Shown here: positions 7,101 through 11,866 of the stretch, piece after piece | How positions within the stretch are numbered: the first letter of the stretch is position 1 | How the letters are laid out: the number at the start of each line of letters is the position of its first letter | Origin: Saprospirales bacterium | GTDB lineage: Bacteria; Bacteroidota; Bacteroidia; Chitinophagales; Saprospiraceae | Reading direction: 5' to 3' | DNA length: 12,651 bases | NCBI GenBank assembly: GCA_003559985.1 | Contig: PWJP01000284.1 | Coordinates: 1 to 12,651, forward strand | The notes under the pieces: generated by a model | What the model saw: the letters and a program-made list of their open reading frames with translations, nothing else | Databases searched by the model: none | What the model was told of the DNA's origin: nothing | Position numbers and translations under genes: made by a program

Positions 7101-8908
7101 TCAATTACTTCGAAAGTAACCGGTTCTGAAGCCGGATTCAGGTTTCCGCATTCATCTGCAGCAAAAAAGAGCACCTCTACCCTACCGGTAAGCCCACAGG
7201 AGGTATCTGAAGAGGCCCAAAACTGGTCGAGCAATTCGGAGAATTCCATTTCAGCATAAACACTCCAATCACTGCAATTATCCAATGCTTCCATGCCTCC
7301 ACCTGCCAGGTACCAATCTTCCAAAGCCGCCTCGATTGCTTCTGCACCCTCGCATTGAATAATAGTGTCCCCGGGTTGCAGGGAGATTTCCGGGCCGATG
7401 GTGTCTATGACGATAAATTTCGCATGAGAAACCGCTTGATTGCCGCAAAAATCAGTTGCCAAAAATCCGATTTCAACGACACCGAGAGCATTCTGAACAC
7501 TGTCACCGGTGCTTAGTTCCACAGATCTGCAGTCACCCTCAAGGCTATTTTGCAGAGCCATCATTATCTGTGAATTGTCCGCTTCCAAACCATCCAACAA
7601 CAAAGTAATTTCGATGCTTTCAGCGGACCAACATGCAGAAGAAACTTCCGCTCCACCGTAATTTTCCAACCAGGAATTGAGGGTTGAATCCAGATTTTCC
7701 GCATCACAGGCCACCAGTTCATCAACCGGAGCAGTATCAAATTCAGGAGAGAGGGTGTCCTGTATGTAAATATAGGTCTCTGCAGAGGTTATGTTGCCAC
7801 AAGCATCCTGTGCGAACCAGTTTACTGTTGTCGTATCATTGCAGAGGAATTCACTGTCTCCGGGCATTGGTTCTACATGCCACTCGACCTGACTGCAGTT
7901 GTCCGTTGCAGTGGCAAAACCGTTATTGTCTATCCAGTTTTGAAGAACCGAGTCTCCATCTATCACACTGCAATCAATTGCGAGTGGAACCGGATCGGAG
8001 GTGATATCAGGGGGAATGGTATCCAGTATTTCGAAAATGGCGGTGGCAGTGGAAAAGTTACCACAACTGTCAATGGCGGAGAATTCAATTTCAAGGGGTC
8101 CGCAAAGGTCAGATATTTCACTTTCAAGTGGTCCGTTGTCAATCAGCTCAAATGGACTACCTCCGGGGTTTTCAATTTCAATCAGCTCATATTGGTTTTC
8201 GAGCCACTGGCTGTAAGCACCTGGCAGGTCTTCGCAATTGATAAGGGTGTCCACGGGCCCGGTTACGAAAACCGGTGAACTGGTATCCGGTAGTTGGGTG
8301 ATGGTTTGTACATAGGAGGCCTGGTTGCCAAACTGGTCTGAGGCCGTGTATGTTCGCGTCCATTCACCTCCATCGCACAAATCGGGAAGTGGGCTATCCT
8401 CAAAGGAAATAACCACATTCTGTCCTGTGGTATCACAATTGTCGAAAGCAAATACACCTGCATCGGGAAGATCTGGCTTGCCGTAAATTGTAGTATCGGC
8501 CGGCAGTGTGTTTGGATCGAAAACAGGAGCTATGGTGTCAGCAAAAAATATCGAAAAGGTGAAGAAATAGGTGTTGCCCTGGTTGTCCATGACTCGGTAA
8601 GTCACTTCGACCTCAGCACCTCCAGGCACGAGGTCTCCAATTTCGTATCCACCGCTGATATCCGTAAGTGTTCGGCTGACAATGACTCCCCCGGCACTTG
8701 AGGTCTCACATTCAGGATTGTTGTCTTCATCCCAAAAAAGAGGTGCGACGCAATTGCTGTCCACAAAAATGGTATCAGGTCCCAGGAATTGGCAGGTAAT
8801 TGGATTTAGGGATACGGAAATTACATTTTTGCCCCAAAGCGGAGAAAAATGAGCGAAATAAAATAGCAGGAATATACCCGCGAAAATAAATCGATACCCG
8901 TTGGACAT
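1118..8908 (-). CDS. Giant multidomain secreted adhesin-like protein with T9SS type B sorting domain
   Basis: A 2596-residue protein predicted to be secreted through the Sec pathway and then T9SS to the cell surface or medium. Order: signal peptide (about 1-26, hydrophobic 8-20); about ten HYR-like Ig modules (about 40-985) separated by DTxxPxF linkers and most ending in DxCGN; two HYR modules (985-1218 and 1228-1478), each interrupted by an inserted domain; one compact HYR module (1481-1563); about nine PKD/Ig-like modules with CEGD starts and WxGPxGF cores (1568-2327); a PKD-like AGxD...C module (2329-2412); a cadherin-like module with a VLLNDDLP motif (2413-2503); and the C-terminal sorting domain (2507-2596). 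Paired cysteines per module suggest disulfides. No catalytic domain is recognised, so adhesion, gliding or a filamentous surface role is inferred from architecture. The protein is strongly acidic and very poor in Lys and Arg in its N-terminal third. The ATG at 8908 directly precedes the signal peptide. The reading frame is intact throughout. Confidence 0.93.
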   Translation of the reverse strand: MSNGYRFIFAGIFLLFYFAHFSPLWGKNVISVSLNPITCQFLGPDTIFVDSNCVAPLFWDEDNNPECETSSAGGVIVSRTLTDISGGYEIGDLVPGGAEVEVTYRVMDNQGNTYFFTFSIFFADTIAPVFDPNTLPADTTIYGKPDLPDAGVFAFDNCDTTGQNVVISFEDSPLPDLCDGGEWTRTYTASDQFGNQASYVQTITQLPDTSSPVFVTGPVDTLINCEDLPGAYSQWLENQYELIEIENPGGSPFELIDNGPLESEISDLCGPLEIEFSAIDSCGNFSTATAIFEILDTIPPDITSDPVPLAIDCSVIDGDSVLQNWIDNNGFATATDNCSQVEWHVEPMPGDSEFLCNDTTTVNWFAQDACGNITSAETYIYIQDTLSPEFDTAPVDELVACDAENLDSTLNSWLENYGGAEVSSACWSAESIEITLLLDGLEADNSQIMMALQNSLEGDCRSVELSTGDSVQNALGVVEIGFLATDFCGNQAVSHAKFIVIDTIGPEISLQPGDTIIQCEGAEAIEAALEDWYLAGGGMEALDNCSDWSVYAEMEFSELLDQFWASSDTSCGLTGRVEVLFFAADECGNLNPASEPVTFEVIDTLPPLLIDTPQVSNFQCNPGIDGEIQDWIIQLGLAEISDPCSPIVPGNFNWTTNDGRSGSASIVDGPYPGVESDLCELELTVEFEVADECGNMLTFQGIALIADDTPPSFAGTPDTSWYNCNEALDSLQVIVSDPCSDFTISFADSLLAESWKGCGDFEQVLQRKISAEDVCGNTATFTQTVIVSDFESPVFTVPQDVTVDCRFVADTTITGFPTNISDNCFEASEIIIQFEDEIAPDDCEPVITRIWRATDGCENTALDTQFIFTVDTLPPAINEPSEDLILQCGEQENVDVFTNWLDSAGFAEIGSPCGEWSFFAAISGSYDPGDESTFPGTPPEMPQPLSCDSLTGPVHYSEEIDFVFYDDCGNISVSTVLLELRDDQPPVFSHCPADVVVHTTGDNCTGVFTEPGFSVYDLCGLTMEQGSVSDTASLMASTPGDANSVVEDVVFVFSDMYDPLKPVLTMVLEIELVGVDAEQPTEYFLIHDQDGELLGTTENTPEQCGNSTTVISIQDEQLINEWLSNDSLVFHLQPYYNDSLSGSFFINDICQPGLVIASVEFSRAESSELDVKIYPGYLPPVTLSDFPAEGFEFSVGNHPVLITATDCSGNTSICSFDLVVEQKVEAEVSCPENAQLFAPDSVCYARFELPQIDYQTECDIFGTNIYSHGPDEFGFIEFFQHPDLGDLNATEKTLQFGPFTGGSFGDAGVFIQYSADIDSQYAFFEVSTGGGYSLGAIGGPTDNNSIMPGNCQSPGLAFFTIPDSVFNEEVEGGFIEVVLSPNENLPAFPEGIGTGINPCDTIFDMAGQSDSASFVRGYISYHPVQIDIEISGSTQTSEGPFFSGEDLPGVELNTGNNLIEYLLLDPSGNQSGCSFSVEVIDTVPPNAICKNARIEVLPSALDTFVLDPELVDGGSWDNCEITQMEVEPNKFTCDDTGEEIQVTLTVEDESGNSSTCQSTVAIDSYRLEPGFSIDLCEPDTLNLFSNAPGDPTQYSYEWSGPQGFSSNNPNPVISGTGPQNSGNYSVTITGFGGCTASGSVDVNISTIATPEINATSNVVCEGDAIELTSSVYTGDITYRWYSGTPPSGVLLGTTSQPSFSIDLPLGTHRFYVQVENPDCSSNPSATKTVEVVEDPVAVIDPAFVRVCEGDQLSLSSPLGPAFEYNWSGPAGFVSDMQSPVVTPGAGPENEGIYSLVVTLGTCTSDAVQAEVVVDESPPQPIVQGNNLLCIGDTLHLRVSNIPLATRYTWTLPDGSEQITSTNQLIIGNVGTDLSGDWHVKADFGQCASVASDPITVVVEENPIINAQSNSPVCEGDSAVIIADPIPDAVYEWTGPGGFSAAGDTIRGKFNAGEYEVFVVTQSGCTASAMTDLEVKTTPKIDAIVNQGQTCVDGSSDLCFQPFLTPDDNGNDYIYHWTGPNNFSSNQASPCLSNVTESDNGTYFLEVELDGCRSDRDSTVVMVNNIGRTPLILSDQMNYCEGDSINLHTDYSPDAGVRFHWVGPTGISITSDSLFYIPDGQSADGGQYSVFVTVDQCTTAVSEEIVIEVNPVPDRPTLTGGGQYCEGDSIVLQADINPDVNYIWVGPIPLDQGVDSHVLWPAETSQTGSYRVFARQNGCNSEPSQPESVVVNPTPPTPSISLSNEAICLDDRDDHLELCIEGDSLAGGATYLYFLNDDLDSDIITTNSICANLFSSQLEKAGSNTIQVRTELNGCLSGFSSPLQFRVDTIPDETAFAGEDFHSCELNGVVLMSDFPAIATGTWSSPDPTLTFEDVNLPFSEVDRLSPGDNLLIWTLSNGSCENYSSDTVVVDFLDNPSARNDTVQVLPGDGITSEVLLNDDLPGDVNLEIISGEGQGEWTLAPGGQAIAFQSSERWAGTVRITYEICLVNCPDKCDRAVLYIEAGDDQDCEIPNIFTPNGDGINDAFIIPCLASDRYSDSELRIYDKWGSELFRAAPYDNDWEGTHNGIPLPEGTYFYVIDFGDGRSAANGFVVIKR
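1121..1390 (-). other. T9SS type B (gliding motility-associated) C-terminal sorting domain of the giant protein
   Basis: Residues 2507-2596 carry the complete family signature. IPNIFTPNGDGINDAF is at about 2511-2526, LRIYDKWGSELF at 2541-2552, the WEGTHNGIPLPEGTYFY block at 2561-2577, and the terminal NGFVVIKR ends the protein. This matches the CHU_C / TIGR04131-type domain, which in Flavobacterium johnsoniae SprB-like proteins directs T9SS export and depends on a SprF-type partner for surface display. Two cysteines (2509, 2530) flank the first strand. Confidence 0.93.
1400..1672 (-). other. Cadherin-like / Big_9-type module of the giant protein
   Basis: Residues 2413-2503 show the pattern ARNDTVQVLPGDG, then VLLNDDLPGDVNLEI, then WAGTVRITYEIC and a Cys-rich turn (C2486, C2490, C2494) before the last strand. 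This resembles the bacterial cadherin-like module often found as the last repeat before a T9SS sorting domain. The acidic NDD loop could bind calcium; that is inference. Confidence 0.65.
1673..4207 (-). repeat. About ten PKD/Ig-like modules in tandem (protein-level repeat)
   Basis: Residues 1568-2412 consist of modules of roughly 76-95 residues. The typical unit begins with a cysteine in CEGDxxxL (exact CEGD at 1660, 1748, 1913, 2079 and 2164; variants CEPD at 1576 and CIGD at 1829). It has a central YxWxGPxGF strand pair and ends with SGxYxVxVTxxGCxxS. The Cys at each end suggests one disulfide per module. Units near 1977-2062 and 2233-2327 are divergent, and the last (2329-2412) is the AGxD...C...W variant. 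The repeats are clear at protein level but have drifted at DNA level. Confidence 0.85.
4475..5956 (-). repeat. Two HYR modules, each split by a homologous-looking inserted domain
   Basis: Residues 985-1218 start as HYR (PPVFSHCPADVVVH, then VYDLCG) and finish as HYR (FEFSVGNHPVLITATDCSGN). About 150 residues (roughly 1026-1175) lie between the halves. Residues 1228-1478 repeat the arrangement: SCPENAQLF start, NLIEYLLLDPSGN end, and an insert at roughly 1264-1425. The inserts share an LG turn, a Cys, an IxDxx[LF]xNE-like strand, a [LI]x[FV]xLxP strand and an IN-x-C end, with the two cysteines 46 and 48 residues apart (1104/1150 and 1351/1399). The boundaries are estimates. Confidence 0.65.
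5939..8539 (-). repeat. N-terminal array of HYR-like Ig modules (protein-level repeat)
   Basis: Residues 124-990 show linkers of the form DTxxPxF or close variants at 124, 208, 296, 384, 502, 603, 708, 788, 871 and 982, a period of about 80-118 residues. Most modules end with DxCGN (280, 368, 487, 585, 691, 773, 967; variants DQFGN at 191 and DGCEN at 855). Each carries a DNCS- or DPCS-like motif in its middle. These are HYR-family immunoglobulin-like folds, usually found in adhesive surface proteins. Confidence 0.8.
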
Positions 8909-8963
8909 ACCAATCGTTATTAGTTTTTTTGTTAACTGATAATTTACGGATGATCATGGAAGA

Positions 8964-8991
8964 TCCCGAATCGGAATATTTTGATTCGGGA
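8964..8991 (-). promoter_or_regulatory. 9-bp perfect hairpin at the predicted 5' end of the adhesin mRNA
   Basis: TCCCGAATC (8964-8972) pairs perfectly with GATTCGGGA (8983-8991) around a 10-nt loop. It lies 55 nt before the adhesin start codon and immediately downstream of the promoter candidate. No T-run follows on the minus strand, so it is not a standard terminator for the gltX operon. A 5' stabilising stem or a regulator binding site is more likely. The structure is seen directly; the role is inferred. Confidence 0.5.
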
Positions 8992-8993
8992 CT

Positions 8994-9024
8994 GCAAGAT
9001 AGGACTATTTTTTCTTATCTCAAA
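8994..9024 (-). promoter_or_regulatory. Bacteroidota-type promoter candidate for the adhesin operon
   Basis: On the minus strand TTTG (9024-9021) is followed after exactly 19 nt by TATCTTGC (9001-8994). The Bacteroidota primary sigma factor recognises TTTG or TTG near -33 and TAnnTTTG near -7 with about this spacing. The -33 element is perfect and the -7 element matches at 4 of 6 fixed positions. Transcription would start at or just inside the hairpin at 8964-8991, giving a leader of about 80 nt. The remaining sequence, 8909-8963, is an AT-rich leader without a Shine-Dalgarno, as is normal for the phylum. Confidence 0.5.
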
Positions 9025-9073
9025 TTCCCTGACGTGATTTCAGTTGTTAAAATCCGGCAGTGGCTCAGAATAA

Positions 9074-9110
9074 CTTATTTTATAAGCAGAAATAGCGGGG
9101 TTTGAAACCC
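9074..9110 (-). terminator. Small palindromes at the 3' end of the gltX operon
   Basis: A perfect palindrome GGGTTT-g-AAACCC (9098-9110) overlaps the stop codon of the small gene. A second short hairpin, CTTAT-ttt-ATAAG (9074-9086), follows 11 nt further along the minus strand. They could help end or protect the gltX transcript, but neither is GC-rich with a U-tract, so this is a weak call. Confidence 0.25.
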
Positions 9111-9322
9111 TACTCTTTCTTCTTCGACCCCTTTAATTTTTTCTTCAACTTATCTTTAAGCTCCTGAAGCTTTCTGTCCTCGACATTTTCATTTAGGAAT
9201 TCATTGAGGTCATCTATATTGAAGTTGCCTTCGATCTCACCAAATTCATTGATGCTGATATCCAGGCCTTCCAGGTCTTTATGCAGGTCTGGTTTTTTCT
9301 TATCCTTCATTTTCTTGGGCAT
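9110..9322 (-). CDS. Small highly charged protein of unknown function downstream of gltX
   Basis: A 70-residue protein with no signal peptide or membrane segment, so probably cytoplasmic. The charge is arranged in three blocks: a lysine-rich start (MPKKMKDKKK), an acidic centre (about 16-49, with ISINEFGEIEGNF and NIDDLNEFLNENVEDRKL) and a lysine-rich helical tail (50-70). I recall similar short proteins with an LEGxxIxINxFGEI...FLNxNVxD core in other Bacteroidota, which suggests a conserved lineage-specific family, but I cannot name a function. The ATG lies 12 bp after the gltX stop on the same strand, so it is very likely co-transcribed. Coding status is supported by the tight spacing, the ATG start and the structured pattern rather than low-complexity noise. 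Nucleic-acid or ribosome contact through the basic ends is speculation. Confidence 0.75.
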   Translation of the reverse strand: MPKKMKDKKKPDLHKDLEGLDISINEFGEIEGNFNIDDLNEFLNENVEDRKLQELKDKLKKKLKGSKKKE

Positions 9323-9334
9323 ATCCTTATAATT

Positions 9335-10861
9335 TTAAGCCTTTAAATCCAATAAACGTTTTGTCCTCTCCAGACATTTTTCCTTACCGAGAATAGCCAT
9401 GGTTTCAAAAATATCAGGTCCCTTCATGGTTCCGGTAACACTGAGTCTCAACAGAGGTAAAACCTTGCCAAAGTTAAGGCTTTTTTCCGGTATCCAGGCT
9501 TTGATTCGCTCTTCGAGGACTTTTTTCTCAAAGGGTTCCACTGAATCCAACAAATCTCTTAACCCCATCAAAATTTCCGCAGATTCTGGTTTCCACCTCT
9601 TTTTTAGCGTTTTTTCATCCATGGGAAAAACATCTGAAAAGAAGAATGGAGCAGCCTCAGGCAATTCAGAAATGAGTTGGAGCCGCTCTTTCATGATACT
9701 GCAAATACGCTCGAGTCTTTCATCCTGACTAAGGTGATAACCGGCTTCTTTCAAAAAAGGAATAGCCTGTCTGGCGAGTTCGCTATCAGGAGTTTCAAGG
9801 AGGTATTGTTGATTGACCCACTTTGCCTTGTCGAAGTCAAATCGCGCCCCACCCTTACTGACTCTTTCCAATGAAAATTCTTGAGTCAGGCCGTCCATGC
9901 TGAAAATTTCCTGTTCCCCACCGGGATTCCAACCGAGGAATGCAATAAAGTTGACCATTGCACGCGGGTCAAAACCCATTTCTTTAAATCCCGGAAAAAC
10001 CTCCTTTGACTCCGGGTCATTCCACTCAAGGGGAAAGACTGGAAGACCGAATTTGGCTCCATCCCTTTTACTCAACTTACCTTTTCCAGAGGGTTTTAGA
10101 ATCAGTGGGAGATGTGCAAAGGAGGGTTGGTCTTTATCCCAGCCGAGGGCTTTGTACAAAAGGACATGCAAACCAGTACTGCTAATCCACTCTTCACCTC
10201 TAATCACATGGGTTATTTGCATGAGGTAGTCATCCACTACATTGGCCAGGTGGTAAGTGGGCCACCCATCTGCCTTTATAAGAACTTTGTCGTCCAGTTC
10301 CTTGCAATCAAAGGTCATAGTACCTCTGACTTCGTCATTCACTATCACTTCGCCATCAGCCGGAATCTTGAACCGGATTACATAAGGTGCCCCCTCCTCA
10401 ATTCTTCGTTTGGTCTCTTCCTCTGTCAGGGTTAGGCTGTTGTTCATCTCATCTCTTACGGAAGAATCGTATTTGGGGGAATGAACCCCTTCAGCTTCTT
10501 TCTTCTGCCGCATGGATTCGAGTTCTTTGGAAGTATCAAAAGCATAATAGGCCCAACCATTTTTCACCATGTTAAGGGCGTATTTTTTGTAGAGGTCTCT
10601 CCTTTCAGACTGCTTATACGGCCCGAGCATGCCTCCTTTGTCGGGACCTTCATCCCAAACAATGCCTGCCCATTCCAGGGCCTTAATAATATAGTCCTCC
10701 GCGCCTTCCACAAATCGATTCCTGTCTGTATCCTCAAGTCTTAAAATCATTTTACCACCTTTGTTCTTGACAAATAGGTAGTTATAAAGTGCTGTGCGCA
10801 ATCCTCCAACATGTAAAGGCCCTGTTGGGCTGGGTGCAAATCTCACTCTGATATTGCTCAT
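9335..10861 (-). CDS. gltX: Glutamyl-tRNA synthetase
   Basis: Cytoplasmic class I aminoacyl-tRNA synthetase that charges tRNA(Glu) with glutamate using ATP. The 508 residues are close to the usual Bacteroidota length and slightly longer than E. coli GltX. The N-terminal FAPSPTGPLHVGGLRTAL (8-25) holds the HIGH-type motif, RLEDTDRNR (41-49) is the conserved amino-acid-binding segment, and GKLSKRDGAKFGLP (261-274) is the KMSKS-type loop. HVIRGEEWISSTGLH (218-232) is also typical. The zinc-ligand cysteines present in E. coli-type GluRS are absent from the matching region (about 105-135), so this is a zinc-free form. The C-terminal helical anticodon-binding part (about 340-508) is complete and ends in RLLDLKA. 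The start at 10861 places the catalytic motif at the normal distance. It is transcribed leftward, divergent from the deacetylase gene, with the 70-residue gene 12 bp downstream. Confidence 0.97.
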   Translation of the reverse strand: MSNIRVRFAPSPTGPLHVGGLRTALYNYLFVKNKGGKMILRLEDTDRNRFVEGAEDYIIKALEWAGIVWDEGPDKGGMLGPYKQSERRDLYKKYALNMVKNGWAYYAFDTSKELESMRQKKEAEGVHSPKYDSSVRDEMNNSLTLTEEETKRRIEEGAPYVIRFKIPADGEVIVNDEVRGTMTFDCKELDDKVLIKADGWPTYHLANVVDDYLMQITHVIRGEEWISSTGLHVLLYKALGWDKDQPSFAHLPLILKPSGKGKLSKRDGAKFGLPVFPLEWNDPESKEVFPGFKEMGFDPRAMVNFIAFLGWNPGGEQEIFSMDGLTQEFSLERVSKGGARFDFDKAKWVNQQYLLETPDSELARQAIPFLKEAGYHLSQDERLERICSIMKERLQLISELPEAAPFFFSDVFPMDEKTLKKRWKPESAEILMGLRDLLDSVEPFEKKVLEERIKAWIPEKSLNFGKVLPLLRLSVTGTMKGPDIFETMAILGKEKCLERTKRLLDLKA

Positions 10862-10950
10862 ATTTCTAAATTAATATATATGTTAAATTTTTATTCGATA
10901 AATTCCAGTAAATCAATTGACTAAAAATTATAATATTTTAAAAAAGGTTG

Positions 10951-10958
10951 TACTTTTA
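10951..10958 (+). promoter_or_regulatory. Possible -7 element for the deacetylase gene
   Basis: TACTTTTA in the context gTTGTACTTTTACGC matches the Bacteroidota TAnnTTTG element at all but the last base. No TTG lies at the right distance upstream (the nearest, at 10917-10919, is 31 nt away), so support is partial. If it is used, the leader would be about 100 nt and would include the inverted repeat at 10974-11003. The rest of the 202-bp divergent region (10862-11063) is AT-rich, and I see no convincing promoter for gltX in it. Confidence 0.3.
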
Positions 10959-10973
10959 CGCAGCAAAACTGAT

Positions 10974-11003
10974 GTATCATGCGTTTATTAAATGCATAGA
11001 TAC
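10974..11003 (+). promoter_or_regulatory. Inverted repeat in the divergent gltX / deacetylase intergenic region
   Basis: GTATC + ATGCGTTT (10974-10986) pairs with AAATGCAT + a + GATAC (10990-11003): 13 pairs including one G-T wobble, one bulged A at 10998 and a 3-nt loop. An A-run rather than a T-run follows on the plus strand, so it is not a forward terminator. It could be an operator for a dimeric regulator or a leader hairpin for the deacetylase mRNA. No regulator is encoded nearby. Confidence 0.4.
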
Positions 11004-11063
11004 AAAAAAGCTGTTTAATCCCGAGTAGTTATATAATCCTTGAACATATTTTAATATTATCCC

Positions 11064-11726
11064 ATGTACTTAATTAAAACACCCGGCTTTATTCAAAGCC
11101 TGTTCCCAAGTTTCACCTGGAGAGTTCCGGGAGATGAAAAACACGTGTTTCTCACATTTGACGATGGCCCAGTGCCTGAGGTCACCCCCTGGGTTTTGGA
11201 TTTGTTGGATGAATACAATGCCAAAGCCACATTTTTCTGTGTAGGTGAAAACATTGAAAAGAATCCGGATATATTTGAGAAGGTGGTAAACGGCGGTCAC
11301 GCTATTGGCAATCACACTTACAATCATTTGTCTGGTTGGGTTACTGACCGTCTTCCCTACTTCCTGAATATTCGAAAGTGCGCACAATTGGTGAAAAGCG
11401 AATTGTTCCGTCCTCCCTATGGAAAATTGAGACCAAGCCAGGTGCAGTTTCTTCAAAGACACTACAAAATTGTAATGTGGGATGTACTAAGTGCTGATTT
11501 CGATGCTGATATAAGTGGTGAACAATGTGCGAAAAACGTGCTGCGAAGTGTAAAACCTGGTTCTATTGTGGTTTTTCACGATAGTTTGAAGGCTGAGAAA
11601 AACCTGAAACACGCGCTGCCGATTGTTTTAGAGCGATTGGCCGGAGAGGGGTACTCTTTTGAGAGCATCACACCTGAACTTTGCAGCGGACCGGTTGGAA
11701 AATTGGTGGGCCAACTCTCCGTTTAA
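11064..11726 (+). CDS. Polysaccharide deacetylase family protein (NodB/CE4)
   Basis: A 220-residue metal-dependent carbohydrate esterase that would remove acetyl groups from N-acetylated sugars in peptidoglycan or another polysaccharide; the true substrate is unknown. All five CE4 motifs are visible. These are TFDDGP (31-36, catalytic base and metal Asp), HTYNH (84-88, metal His pair), RPPYG (116-120), WDVLSADFD (139-147) and VVFHDS (169-174, catalytic His). The length is close to a bare NodB domain with no accessory module. The N-terminus (MYLIKTPGFIQSLFPSFTWRVP) is amphipathic rather than a clear signal peptide, so export is uncertain; Bacteroidota relatives commonly share this KTPxxIxxLFPxxxW start. 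The ATG at 11064 places the start just before this family segment. It is probably monocistronic, convergent with the receptor gene and separated from it by a strong terminator. Confidence 0.93.
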   Translation: MYLIKTPGFIQSLFPSFTWRVPGDEKHVFLTFDDGPVPEVTPWVLDLLDEYNAKATFFCVGENIEKNPDIFEKVVNGGHAIGNHTYNHLSGWVTDRLPYFLNIRKCAQLVKSELFRPPYGKLRPSQVQFLQRHYKIVMWDVLSADFDADISGEQCAKNVLRSVKPGSIVVFHDSLKAEKNLKHALPIVLERLAGEGYSFESITPELCSGPVGKLVGQLSV

Positions 11727-11762
11727 GATATCTATAGTTGCTGCTTTTATTCCTATGGAAAT

Positions 11763-11777
11763 TGTGCTGATAGCACA
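11763..11777. repeat. Short perfect hairpin after the deacetylase gene
   Basis: TGTGCT-gat-AGCACA forms a 6-bp perfect stem with a 3-nt loop, 37 nt after the deacetylase stop and 19 nt before the main terminator. There is no T-run. It may protect the 3' end of the mRNA or be incidental. Confidence 0.3.
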
Positions 11778-11796
11778 TTCCTAAAAACCCACTGTT

Positions 11797-11846
11797 AAAA
11801 AATCCCCTTGCTTTGGATTTCATTCCAACTAACAAGGGGATTTTTT
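11797..11846. terminator. Bidirectional intrinsic terminator between convergent genes
   Basis: AAAAAATCCCCTTG (11797-11810) pairs perfectly with CAAGGGGATTTTTT (11833-11846), a 14-bp stem whose core is GC-rich. It is flanked by A6 on one side and T6 on the other, so it presents a U-tract in both directions. The 22-nt loop can form a small inner stem (TTGGA 11813-11817 with TCCAA 11824-11828). It sits between the deacetylase stop (11726) and the receptor stop (11867) and should serve both. Confidence 0.93.
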
Positions 11847-11866
11847 ATCTAATCGAGTGCAGTGTT

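Noticed and set aside
8775..8957. 60-codon minus-strand frame overlapping the start of the giant gene
   Set aside because: It overlaps the giant gene's signal peptide and promoter-proximal leader in another frame and shows no domain. It is a shadow frame.
10917..10934. TTGACT and TATAAT resembling an E. coli sigma70 promoter
   Set aside because: The two elements are only 6 nt apart, far from the 17 nt needed, and the Bacteroidota sigma factor uses a different consensus. This is chance in AT-rich DNA.
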